NCBI GenBank assembly: GCA_002328185.1
Contig: DCWQ01000061.1
Location: 15,752-79,751, forward strand
Length of the DNA: 64,000 bases
Reading direction: 5' to 3'
Source: Dehalococcoidia bacterium UBA2158
GTDB lineage: Bacteria > Chloroflexota > Dehalococcoidia > Lucifugimonadales > UBA3495
Below are positions 1 to 10,915 of the stretch, piece after piece. The first letter of the stretch is position 1, and each line of letters opens with the position of its first letter. Both the position numbers and the translations under genes were made by a program. The notes under the pieces were generated by a model. That model searched no databases and was not told the origin of the DNA. It saw nothing but the letters and a program-made list of their open reading frames with translations.

Positions 1-34
1 GCCGGTTTTTTTGTTTACTGGTCCTCAGTGAATC

Positions 35-1711
35 TTAAATATCAATGTCCAAGGTATTTACTATTTTGTCCTGGGGTTTGACAACTCCTTCTAAGTCCTG
101 AGCGGGGCCCGGTGAGATGCCCTGGTTGTTCTCAGGCTTGATACTCGCGTCAGCGTTCGGATGCGAACCGTTCATCATCAATCCCATTTCCCCCCAAAGT
201 ACCCCAAGGAGCGTTTTTTCGTCTGGGAGGCCGTTCGTTAGGAATGTTGGAAGCCCTTCAACACTTTCCCAGTGTTGGATGAAGTCCGCGTTCATCAACT
301 CGACGATTGAGCTTCTTACGCCCATCGACACTCCAATGTCGGGATATAGCTTCCAGCATTGGGCCTTTACCGCCTCTACCCACTCTTCGATAGAATGGCA
401 TTGGCCGCGGTCTTCTTCGAAGTGCCATTGGTACCAGGAGGTCATCATATCCGAATAAGTCGTTAGATCAGAAAGCGATGCTCCCACAACAGACATCTGG
501 ACCACAAATCGGTGGGTATCGTCTGGATGCCCTTCTACCGCTGCGAAACGCCTAGCGCCGCCGAGAGATCTGAGAACCTCGTCATGTACGGACGCTTCAC
601 TTACTCCTACGCCTGCTGCCGAATCTACGTGGCCTATACCGACCTCTCCTACTCTAAACATCTTCTGTTCCATCGCAGCAGCGCCCCTATACATCTCAAC
701 TAATGTTTGGGAGAGTTGAGAGTTGTGGCTCTGTTCCCTAGCTGAACCCGAAAGCATCGATAGGAATCCACTTTCGATAGAAACCGTGTCTTTGATTTTT
801 TCCGCAATTGCCATCGCGAGCGTATCTTCTAAATGTTCGGCGGATACCCGGGTGGTACCGAATATCGCTGTTCCACGCAAGGCTTCTCGCACAGCCTCGG
901 AGATCAGCTCGTATTCGAGAGGGGCCAAGTTGAATCTGTCCAAGACAAGGAGCGCGATATCTTGGGCCGACCCACCGGTTAGAAGATTTTTGGTCGCTGG
1001 ATCTTCACTGTCAAAAGACCAGTTATCCGCATCTACTACCTTTTGGAACAGGCTGCCACCCAACCCTGCTCTGCGTCTGATTGCGTTAGAGGTTTCAATC
1101 CATGATGCCATGAACTCTTTTAGGTACTCATCGAGTTTTTTAATGACCTCGGCAGTGTGGTTCAAGGCAAGACAATCTAGCCATTGGTCAGTTTCAGATC
1201 CCCATCGCTTGAGCCGCTTGTCCCTATCCGATCCTCCTTGTGCCAAATCGCTGAACGTATATTCTGTTACCGCCGGCAACTCACGGATGACCGCTCTAGG
1301 ACCGAGAGAATCCCATTTGCGAATCTCAGGATCCTGGTGTGGGTACTGGATCAACGATTGTATATATATGAGTTCCAACTTGCGGTAAATCGTATCGATC
1401 AGCTCATTTCGCTTATGGCCTGCTATCGAGACGGCCCTATTCAATTCGTTCCGTATTTGATTATTAGCTTCCAGGATGACCCGGTCACTGATATTCCCTT
1501 CAGGACTTAATTGCTCAAGTATTAGTTGGATGCCTTTGTCACAATCAGAGAGGTTTTCATGTATGGCGGCATGGATTTGATCAAAAGCCACTCGTGATCC
1601 TATACCGGTTGGCTCTGCACTCAAGAAATCAAGGGGGTCAAGGACCGTAGGAAGAGATGCGGCCGATGCCTTGAAACTCAATCGCTTTTTTCCGAGACCG
1701 AAAATGTTCAT
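35..1711 (-). CDS. Unrecognised helical protein, partner of the tubulin-like gene
   Basis: A 558-residue protein that I cannot assign to a family with confidence. The ATG at 1711 follows a GAAGG site with 6 nt spacing and is preferred; the frame stays open to an ATG at 1756 with a poorer site. No signal peptide or obvious membrane segment is seen; the composition suggests mostly helices. Near residue 400 a stretch reading RFVVQMSVVGASLSDL, followed by an aromatic-rich segment, resembles (from memory of the family) the region after the GTPase core in large bacterial tubulin-like proteins, so this may be the detached C-terminal half of such a protein. It lies 163 bp downstream of the tubulin-like gene on the same strand. 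Base composition is AT-richer than most of the window. Its left neighbour lies outside the window. Confidence 0.6.
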   Translation of the reverse strand: MNIFGLGKKRLSFKASAASLPTVLDPLDFLSAEPTGIGSRVAFDQIHAAIHENLSDCDKGIQLILEQLSPEGNISDRVILEANNQIRNELNRAVSIAGHKRNELIDTIYRKLELIYIQSLIQYPHQDPEIRKWDSLGPRAVIRELPAVTEYTFSDLAQGGSDRDKRLKRWGSETDQWLDCLALNHTAEVIKKLDEYLKEFMASWIETSNAIRRRAGLGGSLFQKVVDADNWSFDSEDPATKNLLTGGSAQDIALLVLDRFNLAPLEYELISEAVREALRGTAIFGTTRVSAEHLEDTLAMAIAEKIKDTVSIESGFLSMLSGSAREQSHNSQLSQTLVEMYRGAAAMEQKMFRVGEVGIGHVDSAAGVGVSEASVHDEVLRSLGGARRFAAVEGHPDDTHRFVVQMSVVGASLSDLTTYSDMMTSWYQWHFEEDRGQCHSIEEWVEAVKAQCWKLYPDIGVSMGVRSSIVELMNADFIQHWESVEGLPTFLTNGLPDEKTLLGVLWGEMGLMMNGSHPNADASIKPENNQGISPGPAQDLEGVVKPQDKIVNTLDIDI

Positions 1712-1874
1712 GACTAGCCTTCGTAATAGCCTAATCCAGGCAAAATATATACCCATATCGTGATCTACCTAGCCTAACTAATGTACCCGCGATAACTGCG
1801 AAGTCTCGGGGTCAAATAAAATCTAAATCGGGAGGAGAGCGGTTACCAATTTGTTTATCTTAACAAGTCATTCC

Positions 1875-2915
1875 CTATCTTCTGGGTGGCCCCCACAAGT
1901 ATTGAAGCCATTGTCGTGCTGTTAGGTCAAAAAACCCGTCTAACAACCCTACTTCCTTCGAACTGATAGACCCGAACCTTGCATCGATTCGGTTGTTAGC
2001 CTCCCGCATAGTCTCGTGGTAACGGGCCCACCAGTCTTGGCCGGTTCCGTATGCGTCTGCAACGAGGTCTCCCACTACACGTGCGACATGTGCCCGCTGA
2101 GCGATGACAGATTCTTTTGGTGACCTGTGGAGCAGTGCGATGTCAAAGTGAGGGCCCAGTGCGCGCACGCGCTTGTCGGGATAGACGGTAATCTCGAAAA
2201 AATCGTTTCCAGTATGGTGCCCATCACCAGCTGATATGCCTGTGGTGGCACGTAAGAATTGGGTCATAGAGTATGCATTCCGCAATTGTAGAGGGAAGCT
2301 GTTATCAGGATCCCTGGAGAGCCCGCGTTGGGGTACGAGGAGATGCAATACTGTACTGAAATTATAGGACGTGCCTCTTGCCTCAGCTAAGGCAGCAAGT
2401 ATCACCGGCAGTGCGCCGATAGTACCGCCACCAAGGAATGCGACCACATGGACCCTAAGATATGTTTTTCCCTCATAATACGGGCAAATATCGCTAATTA
2501 TACTGTCTATATGGCCTCTTATACCGGCGTAATTGTAGCGGGCCGCTACCCCGGCGTTAGCCAGGAGCCCTAAGGCTCCCTCTCGAGACAGGCTAAGGTG
2601 CTTGAGTTCCGGCACACATTCTGTGATCCAAGGGCGATGATCCCTGAGGTTCGAGAAATGTGGGAGTTCTAGGGGTATGAACTGGGAACCTCGAGATACC
2701 TCGTCTCGTGTAGCTTCCCTAGTATCCAGGTACACGAATCCGGTTGAACTCTTATCCGACTGTGACCAGCCTACTGTGTTGTCCTCTATTTGTCTGGTTA
2801 TCTGGCATGCAGTCGAGCCCAATCCAATCACCAGGGCAGGCGAAGCTACCCTCGGCGTCGTCCTTGCCATGGACATCCTGGAAAGAACCCCTGTCCGAAT
2901 TTCTGATGTGACCAT
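1875..2915 (-). CDS. Tubulin/FtsZ-superfamily (tubulin-like) protein
   Basis: A 346-residue protein with the layout of a tubulin-fold GTPase. A beta strand plus glycine loop, ALVIGLGST, near residue 28 fits the T1 nucleotide loop. A second glycine loop, FLGGGTIGA, near residue 160 fits the tubulin T4 signature GGGTGS. LRNAY near residue 210 can supply the base-contacting Asn. NNRID near residue 308 could be a T7-like element. This pattern fits the Pfam 'Tubulin like' group (FtsZl-type proteins), which are not the division FtsZ and usually run to about 1000 residues; this one stops after the GTPase-sized region. The start at 2915 is supported by AGGAG 5 nt upstream. It is first in a leftward pair with the 558-residue protein. 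The substitution of Gly-Ser by Ile-Gly in the T4 loop is unusual. Confidence 0.62.
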   Translation of the reverse strand: MVTSEIRTGVLSRMSMARTTPRVASPALVIGLGSTACQITRQIEDNTVGWSQSDKSSTGFVYLDTREATRDEVSRGSQFIPLELPHFSNLRDHRPWITECVPELKHLSLSREGALGLLANAGVAARYNYAGIRGHIDSIISDICPYYEGKTYLRVHVVAFLGGGTIGALPVILAALAEARGTSYNFSTVLHLLVPQRGLSRDPDNSFPLQLRNAYSMTQFLRATTGISAGDGHHTGNDFFEITVYPDKRVRALGPHFDIALLHRSPKESVIAQRAHVARVVGDLVADAYGTGQDWWARYHETMREANNRIDARFGSISSKEVGLLDGFFDLTARQWLQYLWGPPRR

Positions 2916-3508
2916 AAACTCTCCTGATAAACCGATCGAGGCGGGAAGAAAGGATATAACGAAATATTATGACAACTATGGGAACCTAGTTATCCGCCTG
3001 TCTACGGAAATCTCCACGTTATTCTACCTTATAGATGGAATACGATGCAATCATTCGGTTACGGATCATATTATCTAATGTGAATCGTCATTCGTTTTCC
3101 TCAAGACATATACTATCCATCGACTTAAATTGGAATTATGAGTTGCGACTTTCATTTAGTTCGTCGAGGGTGTATAGAAAGTAAGTTTAGTGGGACCTCA
3201 GGCATTTCTAGGTAGGGTCCTGGATGTGTGCAGGCCTAAAACGGGGTTAATGGTTACGACATCCAGCTACATAGCGACATCCGTAAACATTTCGAAGTAT
3301 CTTAAAGGATGAACTTCGCCGATAACCGAGCATCGACAGCATTAAAGCCGCACCAAATAAATAATTAGATTCGTACCGGAGGGTTTTGTTGATCTAGTTG
3401 TTCAACTGAGCACTGTAGAGTGGGCAAGCGTCTCCCTTAGTCAGATAACTCAGTGGCTTCATTGGTAAAAGATTTCACATTAAGGGTTTTGCTTGCCTCT
3501 ACTTGCCT
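2916..3508. other. Gene-poor, AT-rich intergenic stretch
   Basis: About 590 bp between the tubulin-like operon and the VOC gene. No convincing open frame, tRNA or strong hairpin is seen. A plus-strand frame at 2677-3078 overlaps the tubulin-like gene antisense and has no family features. The stretch presumably holds the leftward promoter of the tubulin-like operon, but I could not fix -35/-10 boxes. A 9 bp direct repeat (CTTGCCTCT, 3492-3500 and 3502-3510) sits at the VOC stop codon. Confidence 0.5.
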
Positions 3509-3916
3509 CTATATGTAGACCATCCATTCTAATAAGTTATGGTCGGGATCTCGGGCATACATACTGACAGCGGTCAGTGAGCCTCTAGCACGAGCACCCT
3601 TTCGTGGGCCTGGGCCGCGAATAATTTCTACCCCGGCGTCGGCCAACATCTTCTGACACTCCTCTGGGGTCCCGTCCCAAACAAAACATATATCCGCGGA
3701 GCCGGGCAACGCTGTATCACCGCGGAGGCTAGCAGTAAAACCTTCTGGATGAACGTTTATCTTTGATTCCCCTACCTGAATAGAAAATATGTTAGCCTTG
3801 CCGTTGCGCCAATCCGCTTCGTCATTAATGTCGAAGCCTAGCTTTTTATAGAACCCAATGAGCTTTTCCGCATTAGCGGTCGGCATTGCCAAGTGGTCTA
3901 TGCCAATAGTACCCAT
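3509..3916 (-). CDS. VOC/glyoxalase superfamily metalloenzyme
   Basis: A 135-residue vicinal-oxygen-chelate protein made of two beta-alpha-beta-beta-beta units. The N-terminal strand IDHLAMP offers the first His ligand, INVHPEG (near residue 55) a second, and the C-terminal LLEWMVYI a Glu. RDPDHNLLEW is the usual VOC ending. The overall pattern, with GSADICFV and a GARG segment before the last strand, matches the STM3117-like subgroup, whose substrate is not generally known. A GGGAGG site lies 6 nt upstream of the ATG. It is a single gene with a gene-poor region downstream; the substrate cannot be deduced here. Confidence 0.85.
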   Translation of the reverse strand: MGTIGIDHLAMPTANAEKLIGFYKKLGFDINDEADWRNGKANIFSIQVGESKINVHPEGFTASLRGDTALPGSADICFVWDGTPEECQKMLADAGVEIIRGPGPRKGARARGSLTAVSMYARDPDHNLLEWMVYI

Positions 3917-4126
3917 GAGAAGCCTCCCTCAGATTACCTAACTGGCAGGTGAATCAGCCTGTTCGCCACAAATTCATCCTAGTCTTCCCAATAATATATA
4001 GGACTGATTCTACTGGCAAGGAATTCGGGTCAGCCGGATCGCTCCAGAGTTGGACTTCATGGTAATTTAGGGGCACTTATGGCATTAGCGTGGGAGCTTT
4101 CCATTAGACTGGAAACGAGAGGGAGT

Positions 4127-5686
4127 ATGTTCGACCTGCTGATTAGAAACGGCCGAATCGTAGATGGTACAGGCCAGACCTGGTTCCGGGCCAGCTTGGG
4201 GATAATGGGAGATGTCGTAACGGTGCTCAAAGGCGACACCTCTGGAATTTTGGCTGGACGAATCATTGATGTAGAAGGATCAATGATATGCCCGGGATTC
4301 ATCGATATGCACTCCCATTCGGAACTCAAGTTGATGACAGACCCCGCGCACGAGGCGAAAGTTCGGCAGGGCGTGACCACCGAAGCGATAGGTATGGACG
4401 GTCTGTCCTACGCACCGATATCCCCAGCCAAGCTGGAGCAGTTGCTTACCTTCCTGGCTGCCATCAACGGGACTCCCCCGCCGGGCACCCGTTGGAGTTC
4501 TGTTAAAGAATTCCTGGACCTTTTGGACGGGCGAGCCGCATGCAACGTGGCATTCATGGTGCCCCACGCCGCCATCCGCATTGAGGCCATGGGCTGGGAA
4601 GACCGGGCGCCCACGCCGCCAGAACTGGACCGGATGAAAGAGTTGGCTCGGCAAGGAATGCGGGACGGTGCCTTTGGCTTCGCCACCGGTCTGACCTACC
4701 CGCCCGGCGCCTACAGCGAAACCGACGAGCTGGTGGTCATCTCTGAGGCCATCGCAGACCTAGGCGGGTTCTACATGACCCACGCCCGCTACACCAAGGG
4801 AGACCAACTACTAGACCCTTTCCGAGAGGCCATCGAGATCGGCCAGCGCAGTGGCGTTCCCATACACATATCCCACTTTCACAGCCCCGTGAATGGCATG
4901 GGCGAGCGGATGATTGGCCTAGTTGACGAGGGACGCAACGCCGGAGTTGACGTAACCTTCGACCAATACCCGTACGCCGCCGCCAGCACCATCCTGCACT
5001 CGCTGCTGCCCTACTGGGTGCATGCCGGTGGGCCGTCGGTGTTGCTGGAGCGCATCAAGGACCCGGCGGTCCGGGAGCAGATCGGCGACGCCGTGAACCC
5101 CATGTGGGGCTCGACCCTGGACAACTACATCTTCAGTCACATCGGCTCCGACAAGAACAAAGAATGGGAAGGCCGTTCCATGACTGACTTGGCCAATTTC
5201 CAGAGCAAGAAGATGGTCGACAGCATCTGCGACCTACTTATAGAAGAGAACCTGGAAGTGGCGTTCGTCGCCCGCACCGGAAACCCGGAAAACATACGCA
5301 CCATCGCCCGTCACCCTGCCCACATGGTCGGCTCGGATGGTGTCTTGACCGGCGAGATGCCCAACCCCCGGACATTCGGCACCTTTCCTTACGTACTTGG
5401 CCAGTTTACGCGGGAAGAGGGGTTGTTCCGGGTGGAGGAGGCGGTCCGCAAGATGACGGCGCTGCCCGCCCAGCGGCTGGGACTCCAGGACCGCGGCATC
5501 TTGCGGGACGGCATGAAGGCCGATGTGGTCGTATTCAACCCCGACACCGTCGAGGCCAAAGCCACCTTTGAGGACCCTAGACAGTACCCAGTGGGCATCA
5601 GCCACGTCATTGTTAATGGGAAGTTGGTCATTGATAATGGTACCCACACCGGAGCGCTACCCGGCCGGGCGCTGAAATCGAAATAA
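4127..5686 (+). CDS. N-acyl-D-amino-acid deacylase family amidohydrolase
   Basis: An amidohydrolase-superfamily protein of 519 residues, like D-aminoacylases, which hydrolyse N-acyl-D-amino acids using zinc. It begins with the small beta-sandwich (FDLLIRNGRIVDGTG), then the metal-binding DMHSHSEL near residue 65, HISHFHS near residue 250, and MVGSDGVLTGE near residue 405 holding the catalytic Asp. The C-terminal KADVVVFNP rejoins the sandwich. I place the start at 4127 because MFDLLIRNGRI is the normal N-terminus and GAGAGGGAG immediately precedes it; the frame is open to an ATG at 4079. It is upstream of two acyl-CoA dehydrogenase genes on the same strand. Such proteins are also annotated dihydroorotase-like, so the substrate is uncertain. 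Confidence 0.85.
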   Translation: MFDLLIRNGRIVDGTGQTWFRASLGIMGDVVTVLKGDTSGILAGRIIDVEGSMICPGFIDMHSHSELKLMTDPAHEAKVRQGVTTEAIGMDGLSYAPISPAKLEQLLTFLAAINGTPPPGTRWSSVKEFLDLLDGRAACNVAFMVPHAAIRIEAMGWEDRAPTPPELDRMKELARQGMRDGAFGFATGLTYPPGAYSETDELVVISEAIADLGGFYMTHARYTKGDQLLDPFREAIEIGQRSGVPIHISHFHSPVNGMGERMIGLVDEGRNAGVDVTFDQYPYAAASTILHSLLPYWVHAGGPSVLLERIKDPAVREQIGDAVNPMWGSTLDNYIFSHIGSDKNKEWEGRSMTDLANFQSKKMVDSICDLLIEENLEVAFVARTGNPENIRTIARHPAHMVGSDGVLTGEMPNPRTFGTFPYVLGQFTREEGLFRVEEAVRKMTALPAQRLGLQDRGILRDGMKADVVVFNPDTVEAKATFEDPRQYPVGISHVIVNGKLVIDNGTHTGALPGRALKSK

Positions 5687-5687
5687 A

Positions 5688-5810
5688 GCTGTCAGCTTTC
5701 AACTTTTTTGACGGCGACACTTGTTGGCCCGTCGCTCCATAAGGCATAATCCATAGTCGATTCAAATACCAATAAGAGTTGACGGCTGGTCGCGGATAGC
5801 TGACAGCTAA
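5688..5810. repeat. Paired AGCTGTCAGC-type palindromic repeats
   Basis: Two copies of a dispersed intergenic motif: AGCTGTCAGCTTTCA at 5688-5702 running into a T tract, and GATAGCTGACAGCTAA at 5795-5810. They are inverted relative to each other and enclose about 85 bp. The same motif recurs near 7081, 11698, 18147, 18293, 31563 and 32951. It fills the gap between the amidohydrolase and acyl-CoA dehydrogenase genes. Confidence 0.7.
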
Positions 5811-5823
5811 AGAGGACACCGCA

Positions 5824-7056
5824 ATGGACTTCGAACCCCGATACACCCCTGAACAAGAAGAGTTCCGCCAGGAAGTAAAAGCCTGGATGAAAGAGAACAT
5901 GCCGGCAGGCATCGTTCATCCGGCTGACCCGATAGACCTGACCGAGCAGCAGTACCAGAAGCGGCGCGATTTCGGCCGCCGGCTTGGCGAAAAGGGCTGG
6001 CTCTGGTCCACTGCCGAAACCAAATATGGCGGAGGCGGCCTGGACGTTGATCACGCCATCGTCCTTGAAGAAGAGGCCGACGCCGCGGGTCTGACCATCC
6101 CTCCGTTCTATGACTCGGGCGGAAGGCTGGGCGGCGCGTCCATCGCGGTCTGGGGTTCCGACGAGCAGAAAGAGTTTTTCCTACCACCCATCTTCAAAGG
6201 TCTGGTTCGGACCTGGCAGCTACTCTCCGAGCCGGAGGCCGGCTCAGACTTGGCCAACGTTAAGACCACGGCCGTCAAAGACGGTGACGACTACATCATT
6301 AATGGTCAGAAGGTCTTTGTCGGCAGTTCTTTGGGCTGCGACTATATGTGGACTCTCACTGTCACCGACACCGAGGCCAAGCGTCACGAAAACCTGGGTT
6401 GGTTCATGATCGATTCGACTCTGCCCGGAATCACCGTCCAGCCCATGGACCTGCTGATCTCTGGCGGCGAGTCGGGCGCCGGCTCGGGCGTCAAGAACAC
6501 CGTGTTCTTCGACAACGTCCGGGTCCCATCCTTCAATCTCATCGGCGGCCATAACCAGGGTTGGAAAGTCGCAACCACTCACCTGGAACTGGAACACGGC
6601 ACCGGTGGAAAGATCTCCCGTAATGTGGTGGTCGACAAGTTGTTCGATTACTGCCGCACCAACGACCGCCGGGGCGAGCCCATCACCAAAGACTCGGACG
6701 CCCGCGAGAAGCTGGTAGACGTTTACATCGAGCAGGAGGTCGTGCGGCTGCTACAGCTCCGAAACTACTGGATGCGCCACAGCGGCGTGACCACGACTTA
6801 CGAGGGCCCTCAGGCGTCTTACCTGAAGAAGACCCTGGGACTGAAAATGTCCCGTCACATCCTGGATATCCTAGGGCCGGCCGCGTTGACCTTCGACCCC
6901 GAATTGGGCGCATCGGAAGGCCACATGGAAGCTCACAGCCGGGCCGGTATCATCGCCATTCATCCGGGCGGCACCACCGACATCCAGAAGGTCATCATGT
7001 CCCGCCGCATCGGCATCGGCCGCGAAGTAAGAGAAAAGGCTGGCGCCCTGGCATAG
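5824..7056 (+). CDS. Acyl-CoA dehydrogenase, first of an adjacent pair
   Basis: A 410-residue FAD-dependent acyl-CoA dehydrogenase that would introduce a 2,3 double bond into an acyl-CoA and pass electrons to ETF. Seen: the N-terminal helical domain (TPEQEEFRQEVKAWMKENMP), the flavin-binding SEPEAGSDLANVKT near residue 140, the middle beta domain with NGQKVFVG, and a C-terminal helical domain ending GGTTDIQKVIMSRRIG. The classical C-terminal catalytic Glu (EGTxEI) is replaced here by a PGGTTDI sequence, as in many paired steroid-type dehydrogenases whose base is elsewhere. AGAGG lies 8 nt before the ATG. A second, shorter dehydrogenase follows on the same strand, suggesting a heteromeric enzyme of the FadE26-FadE27 type; this is inference. 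Confidence 0.93.
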   Translation: MDFEPRYTPEQEEFRQEVKAWMKENMPAGIVHPADPIDLTEQQYQKRRDFGRRLGEKGWLWSTAETKYGGGGLDVDHAIVLEEEADAAGLTIPPFYDSGGRLGGASIAVWGSDEQKEFFLPPIFKGLVRTWQLLSEPEAGSDLANVKTTAVKDGDDYIINGQKVFVGSSLGCDYMWTLTVTDTEAKRHENLGWFMIDSTLPGITVQPMDLLISGGESGAGSGVKNTVFFDNVRVPSFNLIGGHNQGWKVATTHLELEHGTGGKISRNVVVDKLFDYCRTNDRRGEPITKDSDAREKLVDVYIEQEVVRLLQLRNYWMRHSGVTTTYEGPQASYLKKTLGLKMSRHILDILGPAALTFDPELGASEGHMEAHSRAGIIAIHPGGTTDIQKVIMSRRIGIGREVREKAGALA

Positions 7057-7080
7057 ACCTAAACCCATCAACAAAAAAGC

Positions 7081-7113
7081 CGATAGCTGTGAGCAGATGG
7101 CTGGCAGCTATCG
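7081..7113. repeat. AGCTGTCAGC-family palindrome upstream of the second dehydrogenase
   Basis: The ends CGATAGCTG and CAGCTATCG are exact reverse complements, enclosing GGCTGGC-type sequence. It sits in the leader of the second acyl-CoA dehydrogenase; an upstream GTG within it would add repeat-derived residues to that protein and is therefore unlikely to be the start. Confidence 0.65.
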
Positions 7114-7127
7114 TTCCGAGGAACGAT

Positions 7128-8249
7128 ATGGACCTGTCCCTAACCCCCGAACAAGAGATGTTGAAGACCGCGGTTCGCCGCTTCGTGCAGCAAGAATATC
7201 CCAAAGAAACCCTGTTGCAGATCGCCTCGCCCACCGAGTCCATGCTCGATGGCCCTTGGCAGCAGCTAACTCAAACTGGCTGGCTGGGTATCTTGATTCC
7301 CACCGAGCATGGCGGCGAGGGCGGGTCTTTCACCGACGCCGGGGTGCTTTTCGAGGAGCTGGGCCGCGGACCAGTACCCGGCCCCCACATCAGTTCCGCT
7401 GTCTTGGCGGCGCTGACTCTGCTGGAGGGCGGCACGGAAGAGCAGAAAACGGGCTGGCTGCCGCGCATGGCCACCGGCGAAGTCCGGATGGTGGCGGCCA
7501 TCACCGAGGCCGACTACGGCTGGTTGGAGGGCGATGTCCGTCTGACGGCCAAGGTCAGCGGCGACGGGTATAGCCTCAGCGGCAAGAAAGCCTATGTGTA
7601 CGACGGCGAATCGGCCACCCATCTGCTCTGCGCTGCCCGGTCCGAGGAGAGCAACGACGTCGGGTTAGTCATCATCCCCGCTGATAGCGCCGGCATCAGC
7701 ATGAGAAGCCTTCCTGGGTTCGCCTGGAACCTGTCGGAGATTGCTATCGAGAGCGTTTCAGCAGACCCAAGCCAGGTTCTGGGAGGGAAATTCGCCGGGG
7801 GCTGGGAAGCCCTCGAACGCGCCGAAGCCAAGACGATTCCAGTGCTTTGCGCCTACCAGGTCGGCGGCAGCCAGGCCATCTACGAGCTTTCGGTTGACTA
7901 CAGCCGTACCCGCCACCAGTTCGGCACGCCCATTGGCCGGTTCCAGCGGGTGCAGGACCAGGTCATCAACCTACTGAACGCCCTGGACGCCGCACGCTGG
8001 ACCGCCTACGAGGCGCTGTGGAAGTTAGACATCGGCCGTGACGCGTCTGACAGCGTCCATCTGGCCAAGGCGGTTGGCAGCGAGGGCTATTACGAAGCCT
8101 GCAACTTCGCCCATGAGGTTCACGCCGGTGTTGGCAGCATGACCGAATACGGTCTGACCTTGCACACCACCGCCTCCCGTACCCTCTACCACTACCTGGG
8201 CGACCCCAAGTTCCACCGCCGCAGGTTGGCTGACGCATTGGGGCTTTAG
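7128..8249 (+). CDS. Acyl-CoA dehydrogenase, second of an adjacent pair
   Basis: A 373-residue acyl-CoA dehydrogenase homologue, shorter and more divergent than its upstream neighbour. The N-terminus MDLSLTPEQEMLKTAVRRF is typical; GWLGILIPTEHGGEGG, ITEADYGW and the C-terminal SRTRHQFGTPIGRFQRVQDQ helix are recognisable. Flavin-loop motifs are weak and the C-terminus (LHTTASRTLYHYLGDPKFHRRR) lacks EGTxEI. This resembles the smaller subunit of alpha2-beta2 acyl-CoA dehydrogenases used on bulky or branched substrates. The start at 7128 is supported by GAGGAA 4 nt upstream; an in-frame GTG at 7089 lies in a repeat. The gap after the first gene is 71 bp, consistent with one operon. Confidence 0.9.
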   Translation: MDLSLTPEQEMLKTAVRRFVQQEYPKETLLQIASPTESMLDGPWQQLTQTGWLGILIPTEHGGEGGSFTDAGVLFEELGRGPVPGPHISSAVLAALTLLEGGTEEQKTGWLPRMATGEVRMVAAITEADYGWLEGDVRLTAKVSGDGYSLSGKKAYVYDGESATHLLCAARSEESNDVGLVIIPADSAGISMRSLPGFAWNLSEIAIESVSADPSQVLGGKFAGGWEALERAEAKTIPVLCAYQVGGSQAIYELSVDYSRTRHQFGTPIGRFQRVQDQVINLLNALDAARWTAYEALWKLDIGRDASDSVHLAKAVGSEGYYEACNFAHEVHAGVGSMTEYGLTLHTTASRTLYHYLGDPKFHRRRLADALGL

Positions 8250-8384
8250 GCTACTGTATCGAAAACATTTATGACTGGCTACCAAACCTAACTCTGACGA
8301 CCAGTTCTCTTACGTGTTCAGGTGCGGCAAGAACGACCGGCGCAATTTCGAGGATTACGCGCTAAATCCCATTCGCCAAGCCGG

Positions 8385-8413
8385 GTCATTCGATAGGCTC
8401 AAGATGAGCGGGG
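8385..8413. repeat. Degenerate TTCGA-GGCTCA interspersed repeat
   Basis: TTCGATAGGCTCAAGATGAG resembles the common environmental-bacterial repeat whose core reads TTCGACAGGCTCAGGATGAG. Related fragments occur at 10745, 38033 and 57981. It lies in the 217 bp convergent gap between the dehydrogenase and recQ; nothing else was found there. Confidence 0.45.
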
Positions 8414-8466
8414 ACAAGAGCGGCTCACGATTAATTGACCGGCTTGGGGGAACTAGTTTGCCTGCT

Positions 8467-10638
<2,172 letters not shown>

Positions 10639-10659
10639 GGCCCCATCCTAGCCACCAGA

Positions 10660-10687
10660 ACCCTAGGCTTCAAGGCTACTGTGTCAA
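10660..10687 (-). promoter_or_regulatory. Candidate sigma70 promoter of recQ
   Basis: On the minus strand TTGACA (10687-10682) is followed by a 16 bp spacer and TAGGGT (10665-10660), about 20 bp before the recQ start. The -35 is perfect and the -10 poor, so this is tentative. Confidence 0.35.
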
Positions 10688-10744
10688 TGTTTTCGCCGGT
10701 TCTGTGAGTTGATTCCAAGATTGGGATGATAGCTCTAAGCAATC

Positions 10745-10771
10745 CGTTCGTCCTGAACTCCGTCGAAGGGC
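10745..10771. repeat. CGTTCGTCCTGA interspersed repeat
   Basis: A 27 bp unit beginning CGTTCGTCCTGA and ending CGTCGAAGGGC. A copy differing at two positions lies at 38033-38059. It belongs to a repeat family common in environmental genomes whose function is unknown. Confidence 0.6.
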
Positions 10772-10810
10772 CTAGCCAGACAAGTTCATAGGGCGGAAAC
10801 CGCCGCCATT

Positions 10811-10907
10811 TCGCCATTCCAGCGAAATCTGGAATCCAGGAAATTCTCGCGGTATGAAGTCTGGCTAATACGACTAATCTGGATTCTTGCTTTCGCCAGA
10901 ATGACGG
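10811..10907. repeat. MITE-like inverted-repeat element, degenerate
   Basis: A 97 bp element with about 29 bp imperfect terminal inverted repeats (left GCCATTCCAGCGAAATC..., right ...CTTTCGCCAGAATGACGG). It abuts the stop codon of the crotonase gene. A better preserved relative is at 45187-45300. No coding capacity. Confidence 0.6.
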
Positions 10908-10915
10908 ACGATCCG

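Noticed and set aside
723..1388. Plus-strand open frame opposite the 558-residue protein
   Set aside because: No ribosome site or motif; the minus frame is longer and forms an operon with the tubulin-like gene.
2677..3078. Plus-strand frame overlapping the tubulin-like start
   Set aside because: It is antisense to a supported gene start, has low complexity of motifs and no neighbours in the same direction.
3438..3500. Possible degenerate tRNA or attachment site (AACTCAGTGG...TTGGTAA resembles a D-arm)
   Set aside because: No acceptor stem, anticodon arm or T-arm consensus could be paired, and there is no integrase gene.
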